DNA from: Flavobacteriales bacterium
GTDB taxonomy: Bacteria; Bacteroidota; Bacteroidia; Flavobacteriales_D; Sanyastnellaceae
Length of the DNA: 64,000 nucleotides
Reading direction: 5' to 3'
NCBI GenBank assembly: GCA_016722445.1
Contig: JADKIZ010000001.1
Span: 1 to 64,000, forward strand
Shown here: positions 8,563-18,332 of the stretch, in pieces
Numbering within the stretch: the first letter of the stretch is position 1
How the letters are laid out: each line of letters opens with the position of its first letter
The notes under the pieces: generated by a model
What the model was told of the DNA's origin: nothing
Databases searched by the model: none
What the model saw: only the letters and a program-made list of their open reading frames with translations
Position numbers and translations under genes: made by a program

Positions 8563-9594
8563 ATGGATTCCATGTTGATATATAAAGCTCTGCTCACCGT
8601 CGGTGTATTTGCTGTGTCATTGGGCATTGCAGCATACCTTACTTGGGGCGAAAGAAAGCTTGCCGCCATTTTGCAGGATCGCGTAGGTCCTGATAGAGCC
8701 GGCCCATTTGGTTTGTTACAACCACTTGCCGATGGTGTGAAAATGCTGATGAAGGAAGAGATGATTCCTACAAAAGCAAACAAGTGGCTTTTCATTTTCG
8801 GACCGAGTTTTTTCATGCTCACTGCTTGTATGACAGGAGCAGTGATTCCGTGGGGAAGTGGAATTACGGTAGATGGTGTCGTGTATCCGCTTCAGGTAAC
8901 AGACATCAACATAGGACTTCTCTATTTGCTTGGTGTAGTAAGTATTGGCGTTTATGGCATCATGATCGGTGGATGGTCATCCAACAATAAATACTCTTTG
9001 CTTGGTGCATTGCGCGCTTCTTCACAGATGATTTCTTATGAAGTTGCCATGGGACTTGCGCTCATCGCATTGACGATGATTACCGGAACATTGAGTCTTG
9101 GCGAAATTTCCAAACAACAAGATGCTGGCCTTGCGAATGTGGTGTATCAACCACTTGGTTTTCTCATTTTCATCATTTGTGCATTTGCAGAAACCAACCG
9201 TGCGCCATTCGATTTACCGGAGTCAGAAAGTGAACTTGTAGGTGGATATCATACTGAGTATTCATCCATGAAGCTTGGATTTTTCCTCTTCGCGGAATAC
9301 ATCAATATGTTCATTTCATCTGCGGTGATGGCTACCTTGTACTTCGGCGGATACAACTTCCCATTCCAGCATGAACTCGGACTGGAAGGAAATACACTTG
9401 CGATTATACAAACCTCAGTACTCTTCATCAAGATTGCGATTTTCATTTTTGTATTCATGTGGGTGCGTTGGACATTGCCACGTTTCCGCTACGATCAATT
9501 GATGAATCTTGGATGGAAAGTATTGTTACCACTTGCCATTGCGAATATTTTCATCACAGGTATTGTGATGTGGGCAATGGGAAAATTGAATTGA
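8563..9594 (+). CDS. nuoH: NADH-quinone oxidoreductase subunit H
   Basis: Membrane subunit at the base of the peripheral arm that completes the quinone channel (ND1 type). The 343-residue product has about eight hydrophobic helices and the signature loops GERKLAAILQDRVGPDRAGP (between helices 1 and 2) and FAETNRAPFDLPESESELVGGYHTEYS, plus VRWTLPRFRYDQLM near the C-terminus. These acidic and arginine-rich cytoplasmic loops are the part that contacts NuoB/NuoD and quinone. Nothing is missing. Confidence 0.96.
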   Translation: MDSMLIYKALLTVGVFAVSLGIAAYLTWGERKLAAILQDRVGPDRAGPFGLLQPLADGVKMLMKEEMIPTKANKWLFIFGPSFFMLTACMTGAVIPWGSGITVDGVVYPLQVTDINIGLLYLLGVVSIGVYGIMIGGWSSNNKYSLLGALRASSQMISYEVAMGLALIALTMITGTLSLGEISKQQDAGLANVVYQPLGFLIFIICAFAETNRAPFDLPESESELVGGYHTEYSSMKLGFFLFAEYINMFISSAVMATLYFGGYNFPFQHELGLEGNTLAIIQTSVLFIKIAIFIFVFMWVRWTLPRFRYDQLMNLGWKVLLPLAIANIFITGIVMWAMGKLN

Positions 9595-9631
9595 TAGACT
9601 CTTCGAAAGAGATCACACGATATAAAGAAAC

Positions 9632-10237
9632 ATGGCATTAACGAACAGATCAAAACAAGTGGCAGTGCGGGAGCTCACCTTTATGGAGCGATTGTATTTG
9701 CCAGCGATCATCAAAGGCATGATGATCACATTGAGTCATATTTTCAAGCGAACGCCAACGGTGAAATATCCTGATCAGATCAGAGAAATGGCACCAGTGT
9801 ACCGCGGACAACATGTACTCAAGCGTGATGAAGCGGGAGCTGAACGCTGCACTGCATGTGGACTTTGTGCAGTAGCTTGTCCAGCTGAAGCCATCACCAT
9901 GGAAAGTGCGGAGCGTAAAAAGGGCGAAGAAAATTTGTATCGCGAAGAGAAATATGCACGCATTTATGAGATCAATATGTTGCGTTGCATCTTCTGCGGA
10001 CTCTGCGAAGAAGCTTGTCCGAAAGAAGCCATCTTCCTCACCGATCGCATTGTTCCTTCTTCATTCACTCGTGGTGAAGAAATTTTTGGCAAAGACCTAT
10101 TGGTGGAGGCCATGAATGAGCGCATTGACGTAAGCAAGCGTCAGCGCCCGGAAGTACTTGAGTTTAAAAAGGACAAACGACATCTGCATAATCTTACTTA
10201 TCAGGATGCGCGTCCAAAAACAACCGCACATCATTAA
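9632..10237 (+). CDS. nuoI: NADH-quinone oxidoreductase subunit I (two [4Fe-4S] clusters)
   Basis: 8Fe ferredoxin-like subunit carrying clusters N6a and N6b between NuoG and NuoB. In the 201-residue product the two motifs are CTACGLCAVACP (Cys73, 76, 79, 83) and CIFCGLCEEACP (Cys119, 122, 125, 129). The N-terminal amphipathic helix (ERLYLPAIIKGMMITLSHIF) would lie on the membrane. The C-terminal tail ending in histidines (RPKTTAHH) is variable in the family. It follows nuoH by 37 bases. Confidence 0.95.
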   Translation: MALTNRSKQVAVRELTFMERLYLPAIIKGMMITLSHIFKRTPTVKYPDQIREMAPVYRGQHVLKRDEAGAERCTACGLCAVACPAEAITMESAERKKGEENLYREEKYARIYEINMLRCIFCGLCEEACPKEAIFLTDRIVPSSFTRGEEIFGKDLLVEAMNERIDVSKRQRPEVLEFKKDKRHLHNLTYQDARPKTTAHH

Positions 10238-10260
10238 TCACAAAAGAACAAGACCTACAT

Positions 10261-10767
10261 ATGTTATCTGAATACATCTTTTGGTTTTTGTCATTTGTTG
10301 CAGTGTTCAGCGCAGCCGGGATGATTTTTTCGAAAAATCCTGTTTACAGTGTGCTTTCACTCATCGTGACATTCTTTGCCGTTGCCGGACATTACTTCCT
10401 GCTCGGCGCACAGTTTCTCGCTGCGGTCCACATCATTGTGTATGCCGGAGCCATTATGGTACTATTCCTTTATGTGATCATGATGCTCAATCTGAACAAA
10501 CTGGAGGAAGAAAAAAAATCGCTGTACATCAAGTCGCTGAGTTTCTTCGCCGGTGGCGTGCTCATGCTGGTGTTGATTGCAGTGGTGCGTAGAACAGAAG
10601 AACTACAAACCATTCAACCTGCAGTTTACAACGCAGATATGGGACTCACTCAACATCTCGGTAAAGTACTTTACAAAGAATTTTTAGTTCCATTTGAATT
10701 AGCCAGTGTACTCTTCTTGAGTGCCATGGTTGGAGCAGTTTATTTATCTAAAAAAGAATTGGCCTGA
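10261..10767 (+). CDS. nuoJ: NADH-quinone oxidoreductase subunit J
   Basis: Membrane subunit (ND6 type) between NuoA/H and NuoK. The 168-residue product has five hydrophobic helices; helix 3 contains the family signature AVHIIVYAGAIMVLFLYVIMML with the pi-bulge tyrosine important for coupling. Its stop codon overlaps the nuoK start (TGATG), which suggests translational coupling. Normal length and order. Confidence 0.93.
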   Translation: MLSEYIFWFLSFVAVFSAAGMIFSKNPVYSVLSLIVTFFAVAGHYFLLGAQFLAAVHIIVYAGAIMVLFLYVIMMLNLNKLEEEKKSLYIKSLSFFAGGVLMLVLIAVVRRTEELQTIQPAVYNADMGLTQHLGKVLYKEFLVPFELASVLFLSAMVGAVYLSKKELA

Positions 10768-11084
10768 TGCAATTATTTCACAACATCACGGTAAATCATT
10801 ACCTCGTACTCTCCTCAGTTTTGTTTGGACTGGGAGCATTTGGCGTTCTGTTTCGCAGAAATGCCATCATCATGTTCATGTGCATAGAATTGATGTTAAA
10901 TGCAGTGAACCTCACATTGGTGGCATTCTCAAAAATGTGGAATCACACCGACGGACAAGTTTTTGTGTTCTTCATCATGGTGGTTGCAGCAGCTGAAGTA
11001 GCTGTCGGACTTGCCATACTTATGATGTTGTACCGCAACCTTCACACCACCGATACGACGGTATTGAACAAACTCAAATTCTGA
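10767..11084 (+). CDS. nuoK: NADH-quinone oxidoreductase subunit K
   Basis: Small membrane subunit (ND4L type) with three helices in 105 residues. The two conserved membrane glutamates involved in proton transfer are visible in MCIELMLNAVNL and AAAEVAVGLAIL. It shares one base with the end of nuoJ and lies nine bases before nuoL. Typical in length and sequence character. Confidence 0.95.
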   Translation: MQLFHNITVNHYLVLSSVLFGLGAFGVLFRRNAIIMFMCIELMLNAVNLTLVAFSKMWNHTDGQVFVFFIMVVAAAEVAVGLAILMMLYRNLHTTDTTVLNKLKF

Positions 11085-11093
11085 TCCTGCCAT

Positions 11094-12989
11094 ATGGAAA
11101 AACTCGTTACGCTCGTCCCGCTCTTTCCTTTAGCCGGATTTTTATACATCACATTCTTCGGGAAAGGATTTTCGAAAGGATTTATTGGCACACTGGCCTC
11201 TTCTACCATTCTGCTCTCGTTCATCGTTTCTGTTTTGGTTTTTACCACTCAGATGCATGGCGCACATCCAGCCATCGTTAAAGTTTTTGACTGGATCACT
11301 GCTGGTTCTTTCGATATTGATTTCTCTTTTTTGGTTGATCCACTCTCAACCATCTATTTGTTGTTTATCACCGGCGTTGGTTTTCTCATTCATGTTTATT
11401 CCACCGGTTACATGCACGATGATGAAGGTTTCAACCGATTCATGGCATACCTGAACTTATTTGTTTTCTTTATGCTCATCCTTGTACTTGGCGACAGTTA
11501 CGTCACCATGTTTGTTGGATGGGAAGGTGTTGGTGTATGTTCCTTCATGCTCATTGGCTTCTGGTATAAAGACATGAAAAACAATGATGCGGCGAAAAAG
11601 GCATTCATCGTTAACCGCATCGGTGACCTTGGACTCATCATCGGAATGTGTTTGCTTTTTGCATATACCGGAACATTAAAATTCGATGATTTATTCATTG
11701 GTGGATCTGACGCTTCGGGAATTCCTGGTGGTGTTGGAACAGCCATTGGAATTAGTTTGTTCATCGGTGCTATGGGTAAAAGTGCACAGATTCCACTTCA
11801 CACCTGGTTGCCTGATGCCATGGCGGGTCCTACTCCAGTTTCAGCGCTTATCCACGCTGCAACAATGGTGACCGCAGGTATTTACATGGTAGCGCGCAGC
11901 AGTGAACTTTATGCATACAACGAAATAGCCAGTAGCGTGATTGTGTGGGCGGGAATACTCACCTCTCTTTTGGGAGCCACCATTGCACTCACACAAAACG
12001 ACATCAAAAAAGTATTGGCTTATTCTACTGTATCACAACTCGGACTCATGTTTGTTGCGCTTGGAATGGGCGCTTATTCTACTGCAGTATTTCACGTGAT
12101 CACACACGCATTTTTCAAAGCGCTTTTATTCCTTGGCAGTGGATCTGTGATTCACGGTATGAGTGGTGAACAAGACATTCGCAGAATGGGTGGCTTGAAA
12201 AAGTTCATGCCAGTAACACACCTTACGTTCCTGATTGGAACCATAGCGATTTCCGGTGTGTTTCCTTTCGCTGGTTTCTTTTCGAAAGATCAAATTGTAG
12301 CCGTTGCTTTTGAAGAAAATAAAATTGTCTTCATCCTAAGTTTGTTGGTTAGTGCATGCACAGCCTTTTATATGTTCAGACTTTACTTCCTCACCTTTCA
12401 TGGCAAATTCAGAGGAACACATGATCAGGAACATCACTTGCATGAATCTCCCAAATCGATGACGGTGCCACTGATGATACTTGCGGTGTTATCAGTTGTA
12501 GGTGGATTCATCGGATTGCCCCATGCAGTGGGTGAACAAATGGGAATGCATTGGCATTGGCTAGATCATTTCCTCGAAGATGCAGTTGTGATGCCATCCA
12601 TACACATGAGTCTTTCCACTGAAGTGCTGCTGATGGTAATAGCCACAATAGTTGCATTGGGTTCTATCGCTTATGCCTGGACCATTTATAAAAAACGTGG
12701 CGTGCTTGCAGATGAAGACAAAGACATGGAATCATCTGCTCAAAAATTACTTTACAACAAATATTGGATCGATGAAATCTATGATGCACTGATTCGCAAA
12801 CCAGTGGATCGCATCAGTCATTTCTTAGGAAAATTCATCGAACCCAAAATCATTGATGGCATAGTTGAAGGAACTGGTTCACTGACAAAAAACACCGGAG
12901 GTATTTTCCGCATGCTTCAGTCGGGAAGTCTTTCACTTTACATCTTCGTATTCATCATAGGACTCATCGCAATCCTTTTATCACTCTGA
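11094..12989 (+). CDS. nuoL: NADH-quinone oxidoreductase subunit L (proton-pumping)
   Basis: Antiporter-like subunit at the distal end of the membrane arm (ND5 type). The 631-residue product has the usual 14-16 helices, the GWEGVGVCSFMLIGFWY segment with the conserved helix-5 glutamate, the central HTWLPDAMAGPTPVSALIHAATMVTAG signature with pumping lysine/histidine residues nearby, and a C-terminal extension with an amphipathic segment (KYWIDEIYDALIRKPVDRISHFLG) that fits the lateral helix. Full length, no lesion. Confidence 0.95.
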   Translation: MEKLVTLVPLFPLAGFLYITFFGKGFSKGFIGTLASSTILLSFIVSVLVFTTQMHGAHPAIVKVFDWITAGSFDIDFSFLVDPLSTIYLLFITGVGFLIHVYSTGYMHDDEGFNRFMAYLNLFVFFMLILVLGDSYVTMFVGWEGVGVCSFMLIGFWYKDMKNNDAAKKAFIVNRIGDLGLIIGMCLLFAYTGTLKFDDLFIGGSDASGIPGGVGTAIGISLFIGAMGKSAQIPLHTWLPDAMAGPTPVSALIHAATMVTAGIYMVARSSELYAYNEIASSVIVWAGILTSLLGATIALTQNDIKKVLAYSTVSQLGLMFVALGMGAYSTAVFHVITHAFFKALLFLGSGSVIHGMSGEQDIRRMGGLKKFMPVTHLTFLIGTIAISGVFPFAGFFSKDQIVAVAFEENKIVFILSLLVSACTAFYMFRLYFLTFHGKFRGTHDQEHHLHESPKSMTVPLMILAVLSVVGGFIGLPHAVGEQMGMHWHWLDHFLEDAVVMPSIHMSLSTEVLLMVIATIVALGSIAYAWTIYKKRGVLADEDKDMESSAQKLLYNKYWIDEIYDALIRKPVDRISHFLGKFIEPKIIDGIVEGTGSLTKNTGGIFRMLQSGSLSLYIFVFIIGLIAILLSL

Positions 12990-12996
12990 GAAAAAT

Positions 12997-14444
12997 ATGC
13001 TGACACTCCTGCTCATAGCAATTCCTCTTTTGATGGCCGGTGCCATATTCGTGATGGGATCGAAATCTGCCCGTCAATTGGCGCTCTTCACAGGCATCGC
13101 AGAACTGCTCGTAACCTTTGCCGCGATTTGGATTGAAAAAAGCGGCACCCATCCCGAGCTACTTTCATTCAACCAACAATGGATTGGACCATTGGGAATT
13201 TCATACGCATTTTCCCTCGATGGCATCAGTCTAGTGATGGTGTTGCTTACAACACTGCTATTGCCGGTGATTGTGTATGCGTCATTCAATAAGACGTTTA
13301 AAAATCCACATGTATTCTATGGCCTCATGTTGTTGATGATCGCATCCATGATTGGTGCCTTCACCACTAGTGACGGATTGCTGTTCTACATTTTCTATGA
13401 ATTCGCGTTGATCCCGATTTACTTCATCATACTCATCTGGAGTCATGCAGAAGGTCGTGCGAGAATTACGCTCAAATTTTTCCTCTACACTTTGTTTGGT
13501 AGTTTGTTCATGCTTATTGCGTTGTTATACGTATATCAGCATTCGCATTCCTTTGCAATGGCAGATTTATACGCAGCGGGTCAATCCCTCAGTGCTTATG
13601 AGCAAGGTTGGGTATTTGCCGGATTCTTCATTGCTTTCGCTGTAAAAATTCCAGTATTTCCATTTCACACCTGGCAGCCTGCCACCTACAATGCGGCACC
13701 AACAGCTGGTGCGATGTTGCTTGCTGGTATCATGTTGAAAATGGCAAGCTATGGTCTCATCAGGCTGGTGTTGCCCATGTTACCAGAAGGAGTTGCTGAA
13801 TATGGAACCTGGGCACTTGTCCTCGCATCCATCAGTGTTTTGTATGCATCGGGAATGGCCATCGTCCAGAAGAATTTCAAACTGCTGATCGCTTATTCTT
13901 CTATCGCACACTTAGGAGTGCTCACAGCGGGAATTCTTTCCGGCAATGCACAAGGTGTTCAGGGTGGTGTAATGGAAATGCTATCTCACGGTATCATCAC
14001 AGTAGGACTTTTCATCGTGTACGACATCATCGAATCCCGTATGAGTCACGATGAAATGAGCAGAATGGGTGGCATCCGCGATGTGAATCCACAATTTGCA
14101 TTTTTGTTTTTTGTCATTGTGATGGGTTCTGTCGCATTACCGATGACAAGCGGATTTGTTGGTGAGTTTTGCTTTTGCTCGGACTCAACCAATACAGCAC
14201 CGCACTTACTATTGTTGCCGGGCTTACTGTTGTACTTGGAGCAGTGTATATGTTGCGCGCCTTTCAGACCATGATGCTTGGAAAAGCCAATGTTCATACC
14301 CAACATTTTGCTGCACTCAACAAACACGAAAAAACATTGTTGTACATCATTGTGGCATTGATTATAGTGCTCGGAGTTTATCCCGATCCAATCCTGTCGC
14401 TCTCTAACCCTTCTGTTGAAACACTCTTACAAGGCATTCACTGA
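12997..14444 (+). CDS. nuoM: NADH-quinone oxidoreductase subunit M, frameshifted near its end
   Basis: Antiporter-like proton-pumping subunit (ND4 type). The first frame (12997-14274) gives helices 1-12 with FYEFALIPIYFIILIW and FPFHTWQPATYNAAPTAGAMLLAGIMLKM. After GFVGEF the frame turns to nonsense, while the expected continuation LLLLGLNQYSTALTIVAGLTV is read one frame over (from about 14169 to 14444). Adding one T to the TTTT run at 14167-14170 restores GEFLLLLGLNQ exactly. The C-terminus keeps YMLRAFQTMMLG, conserved in NuoM. I treat the gene as intact in the organism with a one-base undercall here. Its stop overlaps the nuoN ATG. Confidence 0.93.
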
Positions 14445-15829
14445 TGAAAGAAATTTTGATCATATCCCTATTGGGTATCGCTATACTGGCTGTAGATCTT
14501 CTCAAGATGCGCAAGCTTGTGCTTCCTGTGACCATAACTGGTTTGCTGGCATTGATTGTAACCAGCGTGATGGATTGGGGACTCAATGAAATTCCATTCG
14601 CACAATATGGTGGCATGTTGTTGTTCGATAATTATGCATTGGGTTTCACCATTGTTTTTGCCGTATTGGCCATCTTCTGGTTTCTCATCACCAGTGATCA
14701 ATACGAAATCACATCCTCTAAAAAAACCGACATCTACGCATTGAGTGTTTTCAGCATTTGCGGAGCGGTTGTCATGGCGAGTTATAGCAGTCTGGTGATG
14801 TTGTTTCTTGGTGTAGAAATTTTATCCATACCACTTTATGTACTTGCAGCAAGTGATCGCAAAAACATCCTGAGCAATGAAGCAGGATTCAAGTATTTCT
14901 TTTTGGGTTCATTGGCATCTGCCGTGATGTTGTTTGGTATAGCCATGATTTATGGCGCCACTGGTTCATTCGATCTACAGACCATCAGTGCAGCGATGAG
15001 CACTGGAAGTTACTCCGGATTGATGCTTACAGGTTGTGTGTTGATTTTGGTTGGATTTGCTTTTAAAGTATCTGTAGCACCATTCCACTTATGGGCACCG
15101 GATGTTTACCAAGGCTCACCAACAACCATCACTGCATTCATGGCTACGATCGTAAAAGCTGCAGCATTTGCAGGAATGTATAGGTTGTTCTCAACCAGTT
15201 TTTCAAATATGCCTGAAGTGGTCACCACCATCATGGCAGTGATGATTGGTCTCACCCTGATTTTATCGAATATCACTGCAGTAACACAAACCAGTTCTAA
15301 ACGACTCCTCGCCTATTCCAGTTTGTCACATGCCGGATATATGCTCGGTTTTGTGATGATGGCAGGAAATGCACCTGCGAAATACCTGATGTTCTATACA
15401 CTCACCTATGGTATTGCCAGCATGACATCCTTTTCGATACTACAACATGTATCATCGATACAAGGCGGAGACGATAGCAGAGAAGCTTTCAAAGGATTGG
15501 TAAAACGCAATCCTGTAATGGCCGGAGCGATGACTGTTTCTTTGCTCAGTATGGCTGGTATTCCGCCACTCAGCGGATTTTTGGCGAAGTATTACGCCAT
15601 CACACAAATCTTATCCGGTGGACATATTGCCTTGGTGATTATCATGATCCTTACCTCAGCCGTTGCAGCTTACTACTATTTGCGTTTGATTGCAGCGATG
15701 TTCACCCCCATTGAAAACGCAGGCCGCATTGTTACCGGTTCACTTCAAAGAGGAATGTACATTGTACTCACACTTCTTTTGCTCGTGACATTCTTTGCAG
15801 CAAGTTTGTTGGAGTTGATCGAGGTTTAA
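14444..15829 (+). CDS. nuoN: NADH-quinone oxidoreductase subunit N
   Basis: Third antiporter-like subunit (ND2 type), last gene of the operon. The 461-residue product has 13-14 helices, the membrane glutamate in FLGVEILSIPLYVL, the core VSVAPFHLWAPDVYQGSPTTITAFMATIVKAAAF and the SKRLLAYSSLSHAGYMLG segment. Length is typical. The stop codon TAA lies within the left arm of a hairpin that may terminate the operon. Confidence 0.95.
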   Translation: MKEILIISLLGIAILAVDLLKMRKLVLPVTITGLLALIVTSVMDWGLNEIPFAQYGGMLLFDNYALGFTIVFAVLAIFWFLITSDQYEITSSKKTDIYALSVFSICGAVVMASYSSLVMLFLGVEILSIPLYVLAASDRKNILSNEAGFKYFFLGSLASAVMLFGIAMIYGATGSFDLQTISAAMSTGSYSGLMLTGCVLILVGFAFKVSVAPFHLWAPDVYQGSPTTITAFMATIVKAAAFAGMYRLFSTSFSNMPEVVTTIMAVMIGLTLILSNITAVTQTSSKRLLAYSSLSHAGYMLGFVMMAGNAPAKYLMFYTLTYGIASMTSFSILQHVSSIQGGDDSREAFKGLVKRNPVMAGAMTVSLLSMAGIPPLSGFLAKYYAITQILSGGHIALVIIMILTSAVAAYYYLRLIAAMFTPIENAGRIVTGSLQRGMYIVLTLLLLVTFFAASLLELIEV

Positions 15830-15850
15830 GTTTTCTAATTGAACCTCGAT
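15818..15850 (+). terminator. Hairpin at the end of the nuo operon
   Basis: ATCGAGGTTTAA (15818-15829) pairs with TTGAACCTCGAT (15839-15850): twelve pairs including one G-T, around a nine-base loop. It contains the nuoN stop codon and is followed by TTTAAT, only a weak U-tract. It may act as an intrinsic terminator or an RNA 3' end stabiliser. Confidence 0.45.
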
Positions 15851-15851
15851 T

Positions 15852-16210
15852 TAATAGCCTGTCGCATTCCATAAAATATTGGGATGTACTTGTTATCCAG
15901 CTGTTTATTTTCGAAGACAAGAGCCTTAAATTTTCTGGTTATTTTAATTTTCATCTTCTCTCCCATGAGGGGCCGCGCCCCCCCGGCGGGGGGAAAAAGA
16001 AAACTGCACTTTGGGGCTAGGGGGGAGTGGGGTAAGGCTGACCCCTTTTCGGATTATCGCGCAGCAAAAGACGCGGATTTTCGCACGAGTTGGAATCCGG
16101 AACGAACCCTTGATTTAAAGTTTCAAGAGTGTCATTTTTTTAATCAGTATCAGAAATGTTCTTCATTATAGGATATTTAAATAGTACAAAATCTTTGAAT
16201 GTCTCCGAAT
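15852..16210. other. Unassigned stretch with G/C homopolymer patches
   Basis: No supportable gene. Between about 15968 and 16045 the sequence has runs of C and G (for example seven C then six G, and a later run of six G) unlike anything in the flanking genes. Such a patch looks like poor-quality base calling or a bad contig join. An open frame at 15884-16171 crosses this patch but its product has no protein-like character. Confidence 0.4.
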
Positions 16211-16630
16211 TCAATAAAACTGATTTTCCTCTTCAATTTTGCCGCGATTCTCATGTACTAGATTGAAGTGTTCCACTTCCTCTGGATCAGTCTTATATTT
16301 TAAGATTGAGACAAAACCCTGACCCCGGGCATACTTTTTCCAAGTCGCGAAGTTCGCTGTACATAGCCTTTTCCAAGGAGCGAGGACAAATTTTGTTGGG
16401 AATTAAATGTCTAATATGAATATGGGGTGGCTGGTCAAAGCACCCAACAAGACCACCACACCCTTGAGTCCCGCTACCCAATCCGCTCCAAACAAAAGAC
16501 TGAAGTTAATGGTAGCCTTGCTATAGATCAATCCACCATAAAGTGAAAATGCCCTGCCAACACTACTGCCCAATACATCACCCCTAGTGCTCAATGAGTC
16601 TAATGTAACATTGGTTAAACTAGTACCCAA
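16211..16630 (-). pseudogene. Possible broken gene of unknown function
   Basis: Read leftward, one frame runs from 16630 to a TAA at about 16403 and then continues in the same frame to a TGA at 16211. The first part (GRAFSLYGGLIYSKATINF) could be the last strands of an outer-membrane barrel; the second part ends in a charged tail (KTDPEEVEHFNL, RGKIEEENQFY). The upstream end runs into a G/C homopolymer patch at 16630-16650, so the true N-terminus is not visible. I cannot name a family; calling it a gene rests on protein-like composition alone. Confidence 0.25.
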
Positions 16631-16664
16631 GCGTGGGGCCGGGGGGTTCGCTCGAGGCTGAAAA

Positions 16665-17105
16665 TCAGGGTGAAATTTGTATTTTCAAGTGGGTGTGTCT
16701 TGGAGAAAATTGCAGATGAGATGGCACCTCTATAGTTTTTTGGTCAAAATCCTCCTCTTTCATCAAAAAGAATAATTGTTCATTATCGTCATTTATGTTA
16801 TATTTCCGATAATCAGCTGTTGCTTTAACATCATATTTCCAAAAACTAAAAACAATAAATGTTTGATTATCTAAAGTTCTTGTATCAACATATTCAACAT
16901 AATCGCCCGGATCAGACATTTCAAAATAAACAATACTTCCCGTAATCTTATCACCATTGTTCACAATATCAATGCTCTTATTGGTATCGAACTCAAAAAT
17001 TTTACCATAGCCGATAAATCGATAACTTTTATTCTCGCGTTCCGCACCAGTTGCCAAAATAGTGTTGCTGAAGGCCATCAGCAAAAGGATCAATATGCTT
17101 TTCAT
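16665..17105 (-). CDS. Small secreted protein of unknown function
   Basis: The 146-residue product begins with a typical signal peptide (MKSILILLLMAFSNTILA, cleavage before TG likely). The mature part is acidic and beta-rich (SYRFIGYGKIFEFD, GSIVYFEMSDPGDYVEYVD, TFIVFSFWKYDVK) and has no cysteine or catalytic motif. It follows the remnant at 17111-17816 by five bases on the same strand, so the two were probably co-transcribed. No family recognised. Base composition is AT-richer than the neighbouring housekeeping genes, consistent with an accessory locus. Confidence 0.5.
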   Translation of the reverse strand: MKSILILLLMAFSNTILATGAERENKSYRFIGYGKIFEFDTNKSIDIVNNGDKITGSIVYFEMSDPGDYVEYVDTRTLDNQTFIVFSFWKYDVKATADYRKYNINDDNEQLFFLMKEEDFDQKTIEVPSHLQFSPRHTHLKIQISP

Positions 17106-17110
17106 GTTTT

Positions 17111-17816
17111 CTAGTGAATTTGAATATGGTGTTTGGGTCCAATTTTACTGCATTCAAATAACGGCAGTGGTTTTATGAAATAAGTCTCTTCCGCATTTCC
17201 AGGTTTAAAGTAGATTTTAGCATAACAATCGTGAATTGTGTTATCCATTACAGAATAATTAATTGTGCCATTGGGAATTTTGCCTTGAGGTGGGTTACTG
17301 CCAACGATTGGAACCAATATACTAACTGGAAATCCGCCTTGTTGATAAACAGCTCCATCAATATAAACTTATTTTTAATTTGATTCTTTTAATGCAAGTC
17401 GATTAGGAGTTGTTGTAACAAAATTTCAATTGGTTTCATATCTTAAGAATGAAATGGTTTGACAAGGTTGATCGTAACGGGGAGGGCCCCCCCCGAAAAA
17501 GGAAAAAACCCCCCCTCCCCCCCGGGTAAAAGGCCCAACGGAATAGCCGTTGGTTAATTCAATTTTCCACGGAAGCAATTTTACCAAGAAATACATTTTC
17601 AAAATAAATATGGACAGAATCAATTACGCTGCAGCTGTCCGTGATAAGTGTCGAGTCTGACTCATCATTTAGCTGGTCATTTTCAAGATAAAATCCAATG
17701 GTGGAATAACTACATTGGGTACAATCATCCTCTTTACAAGTCTTACGGCTTCAATCACAAAACAGCACAACCGAGAATTAACAAGCAGTAAAATATGGAT
17801 ATGCTTGTTTTATGAG
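17111..17816 (-). pseudogene. Broken lipoprotein-like gene (several frame breaks)
   Basis: Pieces of one leftward gene can be read in different frames. Near 17770-17816 there is a lipoprotein-type signal (SISIFYCLLILGCAVL, lipobox LGCA). From about 17740 to 17575 another frame gives CKEDDCTQCSYSTIGFYLEN through IYFENVFLGKIASVEN. After a G/C homopolymer patch (17478-17525) the last part is read from about 17355 to 17111 (VYIDGAVYQQGGFPVSILVPIV to IGPKHHIQIH). At least three frame changes are needed, and no ATG is seen at the expected start. It may be a real gene in badly called sequence or a decayed one. Function unknown. Confidence 0.35.
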
Positions 17817-18332
17817 TAACTGTATTCATTATGGTCTTAACTGATTCTTTTATTAATATTCTTATATGATGTACTAAGACATGATTATCTCAAACCAAAT
17901 AAACACTCAAACATAAAACGGCAAAAATTTTAAAGCAATGAATATAATGTGAAGAGCTTAACTGACAAACACTTTGAATTAGGAGTCGATATCAAATTGT
18001 TTCCTTTCAACATTATGTTTATTCACGCGAGCCGTTAAATAACCTTAATAATAATAGTAAAAAACCGGGGGATAGGAAAAAAAAAAGGTTGACTTTTTTG
18101 GGCGCGACGAAATAAAGAGGTACTGATGTAAGCATGAACTGAATCAAAAACAGAAAATTGATTTTGAATATTAGGCTTAAAACACATCATGGTCAAAACC
18201 TTTTTGATCTAATCCCGCTCACCTCAAAATCAATTTTTACCTCAAGCAAGAATTTGATCACCTGAATCCTAAATTTGTGATAAAGTATTATTCCATCACA
18301 ATTGGAATATCAAAATCATTAAGTTGGACAAA
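17817..18332. other. AT-rich intergenic region, no gene seen
   Basis: About 500 bases of AT-rich sequence before the delta-60 protein gene. No open frame with protein-like content on either strand. One odd patch at 18055-18110 (a run of five G, ten A, then TTTTTT and GGGCGCG) again looks like unreliable base calls. The promoter of the following gene should lie here but no clear consensus is seen. Confidence 0.35.

Noticed and set aside
15884..16171. 95-residue rightward open frame after nuoN
   Set aside because: Crosses a patch of unreliable G/C runs and the translation has no protein character.
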